A DNA stretch of 24,948 nt, from the NCBI GenBank assembly GCA_000969725.1, contig JXSR01S074474.1. One strand, 5' to 3'. A program made the translations under genes and the position numbers. Positions 9,246 through 19,566 of the stretch are shown here, piece by piece (within the stretch, counting starts at the first letter, position 1; every line of letters begins with the position of its first letter). The DNA comes from Ophiothrix spiculata (taxonomy: Eukaryota > Echinodermata > Ophiuroidea > Amphilepidida > Ophiotrichidae). The notes beneath the pieces were generated by a model. The model was not told the DNA's origin and ran no database searches. It was given only the letters and a program-made list of their open reading frames with translations.

Positions 9246-9707
9246 TAGCTTGTTGAAAATGATCATGCAAGAAATATGAATAGAACAATATTGACTTGAA
9301 AGATGCATGTGTTATTTAACAGTGTTATTACCAGCAGATTTCTTATTCCTAGCATAAATTCTTGGCTGGCGATGTCTATGTACGTCTATGTCTATAATTA
9401 ACACAAGTAGATTTCATATATAATAATTATATAACTTTAGGTGCAATTCATGATTCTGATGTGATGAAAAGTAAAACCTTGCCTATTTTCTAGCTAAATA
9501 AAAAGAAGAGTACAGCATAAATCCATGCTGTACTCTTCTTTTTATTTAGCTAGAGTACAGCATAAATCCATACTGAAAATGTCGCTTTATTTTTAACATT
9601 TGTTTTCAAGTTACAAGCTTTCCAGCAATTTAAAAATTTCCATAGGTTACCGTGTTGTAAATATTGTTCTATTCATTTTTCATGCATGATAATTTTCAAC
9701 AAGCTAA
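9246..9707. mobile_element. Inverted-repeat element with about 47-bp arms
   Basis: The left arm 9246-9292 contains AGCTTGTTGAAAATGATCAT. The right arm 9660-9707 contains ATGATAATTTTCAACAAGCT. They match over about 47 bases with a few mismatches and run through TATTGTTCTATTCAT. The interior is about 370 bases and includes the perfect hairpin at 9490-9553. No target duplication was identified, so the outer limits may lie further out. Confidence 0.6.
9490..9553. repeat. Perfect 29-bp hairpin with 6-base loop
   Basis: The arm 9490-9518 (starting CTAGCTAAATAAAAAGAAGA) is exactly complementary to 9525-9553, with loop AAATCC. Directly after it, AGAGTACAGCATAAATCCAT at 9552-9571 repeats the inner part of the left arm plus loop. 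A mismatch-free stem of this length is not typical of a metazoan pre-miRNA. Confidence 0.85.
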
Positions 9708-10065
9708 TTCATATCCTCTACACTCAATGCCCCATTTTTTCCAAGTCTTACATTTAATAACCCCCTATTTTCTGTCCTGGGCCTAATGTTTCTAATTCTT
9801 GCCTCCTTCACAATCCAAAGAGGCCTAAAAACTAACGGAAAACAAATATCCTTATTTCAGTACCTGGATTTCTCCTTGTGGGTTTATTGCGAGTTGTATA
9901 GCAAATCATCCATTTTCACTCAAAGACCTGTATTTTCTAGATTCTTACACCGAATGACCTCCGTTTTTTTTGACCGAAATCCTACACTGAATGCCCCTTG
10001 ATTTACCGCTGTGGTTGGTACATGGCCGTCACTTTTGGAGAGTGGCCCCCCCCCCCTGGGAAAAA
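9700..10065. repeat. Dispersed repeat related to the 2097-2450 insertion
   Basis: The right end GGTACATGGCCGTCAC … GTGGCCCCCCCCCCCTGGG resembles GCACATACCCGTATCACC … GTGCCC … CCCCCCCTGGG at 2400-2455. Inside, CACTCAATGCCCC, CACCGAATGACC and CACTGAATGCCCC form internal repeats near 9722, 9948 and 9974. The overlapping 71-residue frame has no recognisable domain and probably belongs to the repeat. Confidence 0.5.
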
Positions 10066-10114
10066 GCTTCTCTCTACTGTTCATTGGCTGTCAGCTTAGT
10101 GATTAAAAGGGTCT

Positions 10115-10390
10115 GCAGAAAGTCCGAAAGCTCGCTAGTCCAGCGGCTCGCTAGTCCGACAGCTCACTAATCCAAATTGTGATATAGGCTCGCCAGTCCG
10201 AATTTTAAAAAAGGCTTACTAATATTAATTCGAATTTGAAAAATGGCTCGTCAGTTCGAATTGTAGAAACAACTCCGAGTTTAAGAGTAGGGTCGCTAGT
10301 CCAAATTTTAAAATAGGCTCGCTGGTCCAAATTTTTAGAACACCTTGCTAGACCCGAATTTTAAAAACAGCTTGTTAGTCCGAATAGAAA
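10115..10390. repeat. Degenerate minisatellite, unit about 26-30 bp
   Basis: About ten units follow the pattern GGCTCGCTAGTCCGAATTTT plus an A-run. Examples start near 10125, 10145, 10189, 10245, 10289 and 10316. The first two units are shortened to the GCTCGCTAGTCC core. Units differ by several substitutions each, so the array is old. No reading frame runs through it. Confidence 0.75.
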
Positions 10391-10829
10391 AATAACTAGT
10401 AAATTATGGAAAGATGATCATAGATAAACTTTATATTTGCAAAAATGTTTACCTATGTGGATATTCAGTCTTACTGACGAGAATCAAACCCTGAATGCTA
10501 ATGAAATGGGAAAGCTTAAATATCTGAATGCGACTGATTGTCAATCTATCTGTCAGACTGCTGACATAGTTACTGATCCCTGATAAGCCCACAGCATCAT
10601 GGCTTTATTTCCTACACTGTATTCGATTCAAAATAATTCACATACTAACACTAGGCAAAAACTGGGATACATGTTTAATTGATGTTGAATAGAAAACAGG
10701 TCTGGGAAGATTTAGAGACATACTTTTGTATACAACCCATATTGAAAAGTCATATTAGAATCTTGTTTATTAGCTAAAGTTGATACTTTTTACATCCAGT
10801 GACTGTTATTTTTTTTCAAGGGGTTGCAG
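10391..10829. other. Intron sequence, no feature recognised
   Basis: No TIR pair, coding stretch or RNA gene was found. Composition resembles the rest of the intron. Confidence 0.5.
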
Positions 10830-11110
10830 CTGAGCTCCACAAAGGCCACTTGCAGAGGGCAATGGCCTCGGACCCTTCCTTACACTTTGATCAACACCAA
10901 ACGGACAGCCCTATTTATATTAAGAATTTATACAAAAAGCTTGTGCGTAACTGAACATAAAAATAACAAATTGCAACAGACACAGCATGTGTCATCTCTG
11001 TGACTCGAGCATCAGTATCTATGCCACACCTGTAAACAGGATTACCTCTGCTTGTACTGTGGAGAAAAAAAGCATCACAGTTCCCATCTATTTATATTAA
11101 GAAGTGATTA
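10830..11110 (+). pseudogene. Possible degenerate zinc-finger/B-box-like coding relic
   Basis: Near 10987 one frame reads MCHLCDSSISIY. One base out of frame, from 11022, the reading is CHTCKQDYLCLYCGEKKHH. Together the spacing is C-x2-C-x8-C-x2-C-x4-C-x2-C then paired His, as in B-box-type zinc-binding domains. The frame change needs only one missing base near 11021. Upstream, 10824-10952 is an open stretch reading through RAMASDPSLHFDQHQTDSP to a TGA. A 16-base direct repeat CTATTTATATTAAGAA (10911-10926 and 11088-11103) brackets the Cys/His segment. No splice-site pair fits convincingly. It could be a transposon gene remnant, a retroposed exon, or chance. Confidence 0.3.
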
Positions 11111-12126
11111 TCAAAGTATAGAACATGTATGCACATTTTTTTTTCACTCCCTTATATTCCTTAGTAAATGAGTTGCCATTTTATCCCTTGAAATGTCCCC
11201 TTTGGTGGTGCAAGATGTGTGAAAGCCCTTTGCCTTCTAACAGTACAAGGAACCCCTGAGCTGAGCAGGACCACTGCTTCTTACCGTTTGGCATGAAAGG
11301 TAAGGTCCTTGAAGGTCCTTAAAAAGTGACATTTTACCTAAAGTATGATTTTGACACACAAAAAATGGCGAGTGGAAAGGACCTGAACTTTCGTTACAGT
11401 GCTGCACTGAGAGCTGCATCGTCATCTGTGGTAAGTCCTTGAAAATCATTCTTTTGGACCTTAAAAGTCATTGAAATGAAAAGTCCTTGAATTTGAAGTG
11501 CTTTAAAGATGTGCAAACCCTGGGTATGATACTCTTCTTGCTATCTTCACATTTTTCAGTGCTTTTTTAGATACTCAGACTTAGTGGGATAGAAAACACC
11601 TATCAATTTTTGTAGTTATGTAAAAATCATAAATATTGCCTAAGAAGGAAAATAGTGGAGGGCCAACCAGTATTGGTTGGTGCAAAAGGTGGGAGCAAAA
11701 ATCAGGTTGTCAAGCATTTTGCAAAAGAGACAAAAACCTAAATCTTGCCTAGATCCCTCGACTTACCATTACTACTGACCAACTTCCCCTCTATCCTTTT
11801 CCACTGACCAATGTCCTCCATGTCTAGTAATTCCCCTGACCAAAATGCAGTGACCAAATCAATTTAGTGACTAAGCAGCGAGGTTGTGGAGCGCAACCGA
11901 GCTGTTCAAGCCGACTGTCATTTCCAGATACTTGGCTTGGCTAGAGGATTTTGCTCAGTATGGCCAGTGGAAAATAGATGGCTCAGTCAGAGCTACAAAA
12001 ACCTAGAAGAATTAGTGGGAGAGAAAAAAAAGTTTCCCCAATGGTATTAAGGTAGGAATCCATTGGACTAGTCTATGCCTCTGCCAAGAAAGATTACATT
12101 CCAAGAAATTGTGAAGTGCATGCTCG
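11111..12126. other. Intron with GTCCTTGAA-rich repeat segment
   Basis: Between 11290 and 11500 the phrases GGTCCTTGAAGGTCCTTAAA, AAGTCCTTGAAAATCATT and AAGTCCTTGAATTTG recur. This looks like a low-order repeat or transposon edge of the kind common in metazoans. The 70-residue minus-strand frame over this region reflects that repeat and was not recognised. 11530-12126 shows nothing further. Confidence 0.4.
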
Positions 12127-12759
12127 ACAAACTGAGTTAAAAATCCAATCAAGTTCTTTAGAATAAAGTCAAAATAGAAAAGTAAGCCATGATACGCATT
12201 GTTGTTTAATTGATAAACAAAGGTAAAGGTGTTTCTGCTTTTGAAAAGCTCTAAATAAAATGCAGTTGCTTAGCTTATAAAATTAAAATAACCAATTCAT
12301 ATGTCAATAATTGATTGATTTGTTTGGAATCTCATCATTTCCCTGAGGTAAATGAGTTGCATTGATTGAAGGAAATCAATGATTTGCTCTTGGGACATCC
12401 TCGGCCGTAAACGTCATTCATTATGCCAGCTAAGCAGACAAGACGTAATCACATTGCGATCGAGTCTGGTGCTATTTCTATAATGTGTCATGAATGTATG
12501 CATGCATTGATGGGTTGTAATTGAGAGGGAGGTTAATGCATGGCATCAGTACATGATTAGAATATGCATTTTGGTTATAAATTGTTATGTTTAGCCAAAC
12601 TTTTTATTATGGATTCTAGAACCTGGAGCAATTTAACAGTAACTTGTTCCAGATCCATATTCATAAATATCCGATCCCTGGGGCAAATGAGTTGCATTGA
12701 TTGAAGGAAATCAATGATTTGCTCTTGGGACATCCTCGGACTTAGACGTCATTCATTAT

Positions 12760-13301
12760 AGTTTAGTTTAGTTTAGTTTTTATTTGGCATCACAACATAA
12801 AACAGTAAATAACAAAGCACACGAGTATGAAAATATAATTTAACATTCAATAAATAACATATCACAATGCCATCCCAAACTGGAACGGCCAGCATACCAC
12901 AACACCAAAAGTTGCAAGGCCAGGATAGCCCATAAAAGCCCAGCTACATGTGCAGGCTTATTTCCAATGGGGTCCCAAAACAACAAACGGGCCATGGACG
13001 TGGAGTAACAGAGAACAAAAATGGCATTGGACAATAATAAGCCTACACACGTATAAAATCTGCAGATTCCTGCTTCAGGGCACAATCAGCCAGGTGATTT
13101 TTTACAGCCTTTTTAAATTCCACCTTCCTGCTCATGGTCTGGATTTGTGGCGGCAGGGCGTTCCAGTCTAAGATGGCATTGTAGTAAAATGACTTGGAAG
13201 CAATTCCTTTGACTCTAGGAACAATAAAATTGAAATTGCTTGACCTAGTACGGTGGGAATGAGCACTTGTGGTTCTTATGAAATTGTTAGTTAGGTAAGG
13301 A
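12760..13301 (-). mobile_element. 5'-truncated non-LTR retrotransposon (LINE) insertion
   Basis: This sequence interrupts the second tandem unit exactly: ATTCATTAT before it and GCCAGCTAAG after it are contiguous in units 1 and 3. On the minus strand it runs from a truncated coding end (13300), through a stop at 13043, a 3' UTR of about 280 bases, to a microsatellite-like tail of (AAACT) repeats at 12760-12779. A short-repeat tail and 5' truncation are typical of CR1/L2-type elements. No clear target duplication is visible. Confidence 0.85.
13043..13300 (-). pseudogene. LINE reverse transcriptase ORF, C-terminal fragment
   Basis: There are 85 codons plus a stop on the minus strand, open at the 5' side because the element is truncated. 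The reading contains PYLTNNFIRTTSAHSHRTR, then FYYNAILDWNALPPQI and VEFKKAVKNHLAD. This W-N-x-L-P followed by FKxxxKxxL is the usual end of non-LTR retrotransposon polyproteins after the reverse transcriptase domain. Catalytic motifs lie upstream and are missing. The fragment has no in-frame stop, so the insertion is fairly young. Confidence 0.8.
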
Positions 13302-14327
13302 GCCAGCTAAGCAGACAAGACGTAATCACATTGCTATCGAGTCTGGTGCTATTTCTATAATGTGTCATGAATGTATGCATGCATTGATGGGTTGTAATTG
13401 AGAGGGAGGTTAATGCATGGCATCAGTACATGATTAGAATATGCATTTTGTTATAAATTGTTAAACCTTTTATTAAGGATTCTAGGACCTGGAGCATTTT
13501 CACAGTAACTTGCTCCAGATCCATAATCATAATGAATTTATTTGTGAACATGGTACAATTTACCAACCATTTGTTCCCCTTAAAAGGTTTATGTTTAAGG
13601 AAGAATACAAAGTAGTCACAAACTGAGTTAACAATCCAACCAAGTTCTTAAGAATGAAGGAAAATAGAAAAGTAAGCCATGATACGCATTGTTGTTTAAT
13701 TGATTAACAAAAGTATATCAGCTTTTGAAAAGCTCTAAATGCAGTTGCAGCTTATAAAATTAAAATAACCCAATTCATATGTCAATAATTGATTGATTTG
13801 TTTGGAATATCATCATTTCCCTGAGTCTAATGAGTTGCATTGATTGAAGGAAATCAATGATTTGCTCCTTGGACATCCTGGACTGAGACGTCATTCATTA
13901 TGCCAGCTAAGCAGACAAGACGTAATCACATTGCTATCAAGTGCTATTTCTATAATGTGTCATGAATGTATGCATGCATTGATGGGTTGTAATTGAGAGG
14001 GAGGTTAATGCATGGCATCAGTACATGATTAGAATATGCATTTTGGTTATAAATTGTTATGTTTAGCCAAACCTTTTATTATGGATTCTAGAAGCTGGAG
14101 CAATTTCACAGTTACTTGCTCCAGATCCATAATCATAATGAATTTATTTGTGAACATGGTACAATTTACCAACCATTTAAATTCCCCTTAAAAGGTTTAT
14201 GTTTAATGAAGAATACAAAGTAGTCCCACTTAACCACACTAATACGTGGAAGCATTTGATGGAAATATATAAATTGTAATGCATGAAACAGCAATGCACC
14301 TTGAGTTTGCATCAATACACTTTGAAC

Positions 14328-15335
14328 TAGGGCTGCAGATTTCGAGTTTTTTCACTCCTGGGACTCGTATTTTATTTTCAAACGGGTACCCGGGGCTCGA
14401 ATCTTATTTTAGTATTCAAAATCAAACTTAAAAACAAACGAGTCGGAAGTGAGGAAGTAGAGCAAATCGCTAATACACTAGACAGTATATAGGGGCACAT
14501 TTTAAGTTTGGAAAAAGGCTGAAATAATCAAACAAATAACAAACTCAGGGCTTAAACTCACTGTAAAAGTTTAATCATATCCTCCAATAAATCATGTTTC
14601 ACTTTAAAACTGAATTATAATTGTCGAAATTTTGGTATATAAACTTAAAAAACGGAACATCGTCACATCTGTCAATAACATGTGGGCAGCCATTTTTGAT
14701 TCATGAGCGCAATCCACTAAATTTTAGGGTTTCTGAAGGGTCAAAGGCTACTACAAAACACAAGACAACCCACTTATTTAGTAAATGTATCAATTGGTAA
14801 TATGGAAGTACACTTTAATAGTCTTATTTACTTTATTTTGGAAATTTTCATAACAAACAATTTAAAACATTGTATGACTAATTACAACATCAAAAACGCA
14901 CCCCTTCAAAATAATGATTCAGCCCTATGACTTCATAGTTTGTTATTGTGCCCAGTAGGCTCATTTACATGCATCTCATGATCTAGGTATAAAGCATTAG
15001 GTCTGATGAAATTTGGTATTGGCAGAATCGGCGACTTTCATTCATTGATAAAAAGCTGCGATGGAGTGTACGGTACGGAACAGAAAAAGATTTTCTACAA
15101 AATATTCGCGAATTTATATTATAAACATAATAAATCTGACATAAAACAGGAAATGTTCAACATTGTTTTACTAGAGTAAATGTTCATATTTGTGATTAAT
15201 TGTCAGCAATACTTAGGTGAGATCGTGAGTTCAGTTAATATTACACTTTTTTCGGGTATTGATTAGGTAAATTTGGTTCCCGGGACTCGAAGCAAAAACG
15301 GTACTCGAACAATCCAGGACTCACTTGCAGCGTTA
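14328..15335. mobile_element. 1.0-kb hAT-like non-autonomous element
   Basis: The left end TAGGGCTGCA and the right end TGCAGCGTTA (reverse complement TAACGCTGCA) match at 8 of 10. Subterminal blocks GGGACTCGTATTT / ACTCGAAGC and GGTACCC / GGTACTCG are also loosely mirrored. Flanks are CTTTGAAC (14320-14327) and CTATGAAC (15336-15343), an 8-bp duplication with one mismatch. Eight bases and a TAGGG/CAGGG start are hallmarks of hAT transposons. No transposase frame survives. Confidence 0.7.
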
Positions 15336-15479
15336 CTATGAACGCATGCTTTACCAAAGCGTTTGGTTAATCACGCGCCAAATCACTGCGTAATATATAT
15401 GCTGGAAATTATGCACACGCAGATGTGCCATCAAAGTAATCAAAACTTATTGAAAAATGTCTGTTTTTGTCATTTTTCT

Positions 15480-15800
15480 TGAAAACTAACACGGTGACCC
15501 TATTCTTTTATTTAAGTTTTTTGAAGTACACAAAAATGCTTTAACATATGTTTAAAAAAAATCAATGGAGTATTTACTATTTTACAAGCACATAATGGTC
15601 GACTTTTTTTTAGCTTACTCTATAATTTTTGTGGTAAAACGGGTGATTTTTTTAAGGAAATTATGTACTTTTTGGAATGCCTATATCTCAAAAATGAGCA
15701 CGGTGACCTATATTGTTATTTAAGATTTGTTATCAGCGCAAATAAATCTACCAAATAGTAAATTTTTAAGAAAATCAATGGAGATTTTGCATCCCTTAAA
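15480..15800 (+). repeat. Diverged direct repeat, offset about 212 bp
   Basis: CACGGTGACCCTATTCTTTT near 15490 and CACGGTGACCTATATTGTTA near 15702 are both followed by TTTAAG. Each is then followed, 70 bases on, by AAATCAATGGAG. The equal internal spacing shows a true duplication rather than chance. The 94-residue frame beginning in the second copy (15727) has no recognised domain and is probably not a gene. Confidence 0.55.
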
Positions 15801-16500
15801 TATAAAAATTATTATGATGATTGATCAAAGCCGAATCACTAATAAAGAGCTAATGCTATCTTCAGTAGATTGTATATTATTTATATACATTTCAATTTTT
15901 CATGCCAGTTGCTACTTTGAAAAAATACATCATGATGAATTCATTAAATTACTTTATGCACAATTACATTTGCCTGAGGTAGAAGTTTGTATAAACAAAA
16001 TTGACAGTTAAAAATAGATGTAACCTTCAGCATTATATAATATATCATCATTTTTATTAGGTGCAAAATAAATCATCTGTTTTTAAATACACAATTAATG
16101 AGCTGTTGTTTGTCACTGAAAAAATAGAGTTTTCTCAATAAATCCAGTTTATCAGTAGTCTGTGTTACAGACCAAGAAACTATACTAGTGAAATGAACTA
16201 TTAAACCCCAACTCACTAATCATGCTATAACTAGAAAACAAGAGCAAAATTTTCGCTTATGGCAAGTGCCTCGAAGCGCTCGTTAGTCTGTGGACATTAC
16301 CGAGGGTCTTTAACAAAGACTAGTTTATCAGTTGAAAAACCTAGCTTTTTTACCTGTTTGGCATGCCATACCTATTGTCCCCCCCCCCTTTTTGCAGGGG
16401 TCACTGCAGGGGGTATCAGCCTGAGGGTGCCCTTGCTTTTTTCACTAAAATATTATAACACTCTTATCCCTTGGAGGTGTATTTACATAACATATTAGAT
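15801..16500. other. Intron with short C-run, no gene recognised
   Basis: A C-run of about ten lies at 16379-16388, followed by two CAGGGG-type motifs. Short open frames are present without recognisable content. Confidence 0.45.
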
Positions 16501-16504
16501 TGTA

Positions 16505-16660
16505 ATTTTTGCCTCTCTCGTGGTTCAAAATGTGCGAAACAATGGGGCAATCTACACGAGAGAAATCAAGATGAATGCACATCTCCGTGCCGCTTTGCGG
16601 TAGACTGTGGCTACATGGGCATACATCACTCTGCGTATGTCTACAGAGAAGCGGATCTCA
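16505..16660 (-). repeat. Dispersed repeat copy (partner of 21745-21940, inverted)
   Basis: Read on the minus strand it contains TGTAGCCACAGTCTACC, GGAGATGTGCATTCATCT and GATTGCCCCATTGTTTCG in that order. The same three landmarks occur on the + strand at 21749, 21778 and 21922. GC content is raised relative to the surrounding intron. No protein was recognised in the overlapping 72-residue frame. Confidence 0.6.
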
Positions 16661-16669
16661 GATCTGGAT

Positions 16670-16743
16670 CAGCACTCTATGTAGATTGACCCATTTTTCA
16701 TATTTTCAGCACTCTATGTAGATTGAACCATTTTTCATATTTT
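16670..16743 (+). repeat. Two-copy tandem repeat, 37-bp unit
   Basis: CAGCACTCTATGTAGATTGA and the following 17 bases occur twice in direct succession (16670-16706 and 16707-16743) with one substitution. It adjoins the dispersed repeat copy at 16505-16660. Confidence 0.9.
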
Positions 16744-17939
16744 ATCCCCGAAGTAAAACACAAGTCAAAAATTTGCCCAATAGACTAGATAGGCTTCAAC
16801 TCAGTTCCATGTTTCTTCAGTGGTTCAATAGAAGGTAATTTTTCCTGTAAAAGTTATGATAAATACCTACATGCAGATGCAAATCTAGGGCCTTAATAGC
16901 ATTTCCCAACAATTTTTGATAGTATTTAATGAATATCTTCAATACAGAAAGGTAAATATGTGCATGAAAATATAAAACAAATAATCAAATTGCAATCATA
17001 AATGTGTTTCCTTTGATAACGAGTTCCACGTGCACAAATATGATATTTGATGATGAATATCTGATGTCGCACGTAGCAAATATTATTACAGATAGCACAT
17101 GAAATATGTCACGGAAGACCTGTAGGCTTTTAATTTCTATCTTATGGGTTTTTGATATATTATTGACATGCGGGGTTTGATAATATTATTGACATAACTT
17201 TTAATCTGATTTTAAGTAAACATTGCACGCTATTTTGTACTGCCAAGATCATGTAGGTATAGCATAAATTAATAATTGGAATCTAATATTGCAAGAATCA
17301 GTGGATCATGTCATAAGGACTTGTTTTAATTTGTTTTTCAAATTTTACTGATTATGTACGACTGGTTGGAAATGTAAGACAGGTTGGGATATTTCATATA
17401 TCAATGAAGGAAATTTTCCTATATTTAATGTATGAATAAAATGCAAGCTTTATAGTTTTCAAAATATTTACATAATTACACTGTGTAAGAACACTGTCAT
17501 GAATGCAAATAAAGTCATTCTTTGTCTAATTCAAAACTTTCTTCTGACCTTTGACATGCAATTGTTTTAGGTGTCAAATGATTTCTATCGGAAGACCACT
17601 TTTTAAATCAAAAGTGGACAAGGAAATTGAAATTTGTAATATTAATGAACCAAGCTCGATTTAAAACAATATGGTAACGGTGTTATTTGGTAATTTAGTT
17701 TTAATTTCAAAATAAAAAAGGGGAAACAAAAAAGAATAAAATAGAAGTGGTGGGAGGAGCAGGGAAAAATATCAAAAACACAAAAAGTTTTAACTTTTTA
17801 TCATAATTGGTCAATATTTAACAAACATGATAAAAAAGGGCATCTTTAAAAATGTCTATGATGAATCAATACCAAATTTTAAATATGGCTTATTTTTGGC
17901 AGAAATTGTAGTTTTAATAAAAGTGGCCTAAGATCTTTA
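16744..17939. other. Intron sequence, no feature recognised
   Basis: AT-rich throughout. TATTATTGACAT recurs at about 17159 and 17184. No exon, TIR pair or RNA gene was recognised. Confidence 0.5.
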
Positions 17940-19029
17940 GTTCGTATACGGTCATTCGTCTGAAACTGGCACTAGGAAAAATGTGGTGGCGTTGCACTTT
18001 TCCGGATGGCATCTTCATAAATTGACTATAACTTTTTAATTACATAAGCTATGCTTATAATTTTGGTGTCTTTTTAAAGCTAAAATATGCACCTTTGTGT
18101 GGTGTGAAAATCATTGGTATAGAATTGTGGATTGTAGAGTTATGTGCCTTTGTTTCTGGAACACCAAGGGTGGTGGAGGTGGCGGAAGCGGAGGTGGCGG
18201 AAGCGGGCCATACAAAGTCTATGGGGCTTACTACCTCTCATTAGTCAAACTTTAATAATTTTACATAGGAGTGACACAAACTCATCATTTTGGTCTTATT
18301 TTAAAGGTAAACCATCTAGCTACTTATTTTTATGTGCAAATATTGGATATATGAAGAATTGTTAATATTTACATTAAAATTATGATTAATCTACCTGGTA
18401 CTTGTATACATTTGCATTGCGCGGTGATTTTTTACAGTTTTTAGTGCCTTTCAAGCTTGAAATCAAAATAAAATTTGAACTATACGTCCCACCCCATAAA
18501 GAGTATACATTTTCTGAAAGGAAATTGCACAAGGAATCCAAATAAGGCATTTAAAAAAAGTCTAGGAGGTAGGGTTTGTATGTCAGATCTGGAAAAGTTA
18601 ACTTTAAAATATTATTTTAGTGCCCAAAATTTTCCACAAATTCGACTTGAATTTTCTTCAATGTAATAAGTAAGAACTTCCTAGAGTATACATTTTCTGG
18701 AGGGGAATTATATGAGGATTTCAAATCAGATAAGAATTGGAGGGTAGCAAAAATAGAGGGTCTGGTAATATGCAATGATAGAAGAAAAGGAAAATGTTAA
18801 GATAAAATCCAAATATTCTCAAAGCTGATATCTTAACCCTACCTCCTTTTTTCAATGTCGTATTTGGATATCTTGTTCAATTTCCTTTATGAAAATGTAT
18901 ACTTTTGATAGGGTGGGGTATTTAGTTAAAAAGTTATTGAAATTTCAAACTCGAAAGGTGCAAAATACTCCAAAAATCACTGCGCAACGCAAATTGGTGC
19001 CAGCTTACGACGCATGGCCATACATGAAC
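17940..19029. mobile_element. 1.09-kb foldback element with subterminal inverted arms
   Basis: The left end GTTCGTATACGGTCATTCGT and the reverse complement of the right end GGTTCATGTATGGCCATGCG are alignable, followed by CTGGCAC in both. A second inverted pair lies inside, at about 18413-18580 and 18827-18994. It runs from TTTGCATTGCGCGGTGATTT, through CCACCCYATMAA and GTATACATTTTC, to GGAGGTAGGGTT. A third partial copy of the GAGTATACATTTTCTG segment is at 18683. No target duplication was found and no transposase frame is present. Confidence 0.65.
18169..18207 (+). repeat. GC-rich 15-bp tandem repeat (GGTGGCGGAAGCGGA)
   Basis: GGTGGCGGAAGCGG occurs twice in a row after GGTGGTGGA, in otherwise AT-rich sequence. 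In the frame starting at 18142 it would read as six Gly, Ser, four Gly, Ser, but that frame is only 36 codons and ends at TAA. It is treated as a minisatellite seed. Confidence 0.7.
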
Positions 19030-19566
19030 CCTTTCCCTCTTGCCTCACTACCTTGAGGCCCAAATGGTTATGCAACATAATGATCTTAAAATATTTGATG
19101 TGTAAAATAAAAATAAAAAAAGTTCAAATTAAAGCGATGTGGTAAAGATGCCCTAAATGATAACATATCATTTTTATGCATGTAAAATTGTCAGTTTTGA
19201 ATTTCCCCAGCATCAGAAACAAACGGCTTTGTAACAGCATTTCTAAAGTGTTTAATTGTAATAAAATCTAGGCTAGTCCCTTTATTGTGTTTAAAGTAAT
19301 CTGTGTTTTATAAAATGCTACTAGTGGACATTTAATGGAAATGATTTGGTATATTATTTTATTACCTGGAATAAACAAAGTCCTTGAACAAAAGTCTTCA
19401 ATTCAACATTTATCACAACCATCTCTTATAAGATATATATCGAAACCTATTCCATCTGCATGTATCAATACAATTGTATTGGAATACAGAAACATACGCC
19501 TGCTTCTAAAGGGCAGGTATATGTCTTTCTACTAGCAGACAGAATTAGCTGGTATGAGATTAGAAT
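19030..19566. other. Intron sequence, no feature recognised
   Basis: AT-rich, containing a 66-residue open frame with no recognised content. No repeat boundaries were identified. Confidence 0.45.

Larger units (their letters stand above)
12127..14226. repeat. Tandem triplicated block (three diverged units), unit up to 611 bp
   Basis: Three copies are present, made of sub-blocks A, B and C. Copy 1 is A+B (12127-12667), copy 2 is B+C (12668-13615, with a LINE insertion inside B), and copy 3 is A+B+C (13616-14226). A begins ACAAACTGAGTTAA. B contains AAATGAGTTGCATTGATTGA or close variants, and TAATGTGTCATGAATGTATG. C contains TTTGTGAACATGGTACAATT. B holds a small hairpin, CATTGATT…AATCAATG (12360-12381). 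Identity between copies is high, with indels. No protein-coding frame spans the units. Confidence 0.85.

Noticed and set aside
9490-9553. microRNA precursor
   Set aside because: A 29-bp stem without any mismatch or bulge, a 6-base loop and an adjoining partial copy fit a template-switch event better than a pre-miRNA.
10081-10400. CRISPR-like array from regular GGCTCGCTAGTCC repeats
   Set aside because: Units are degenerate and directly adjacent, without unique spacers of constant length, and the genome is eukaryotic.
12840-13085. 81-residue minus-strand frame
   Set aside because: It overlaps the 3' UTR and stop region of the LINE fragment, out of frame with the recognised reverse-transcriptase end.
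15727-16011. 94-residue plus-strand open frame in the large intron
   Set aside because: No recognisable domain; it begins within a diverged direct repeat, composition follows the AT-rich background, and there are no flanking splice sites with a matching frame.
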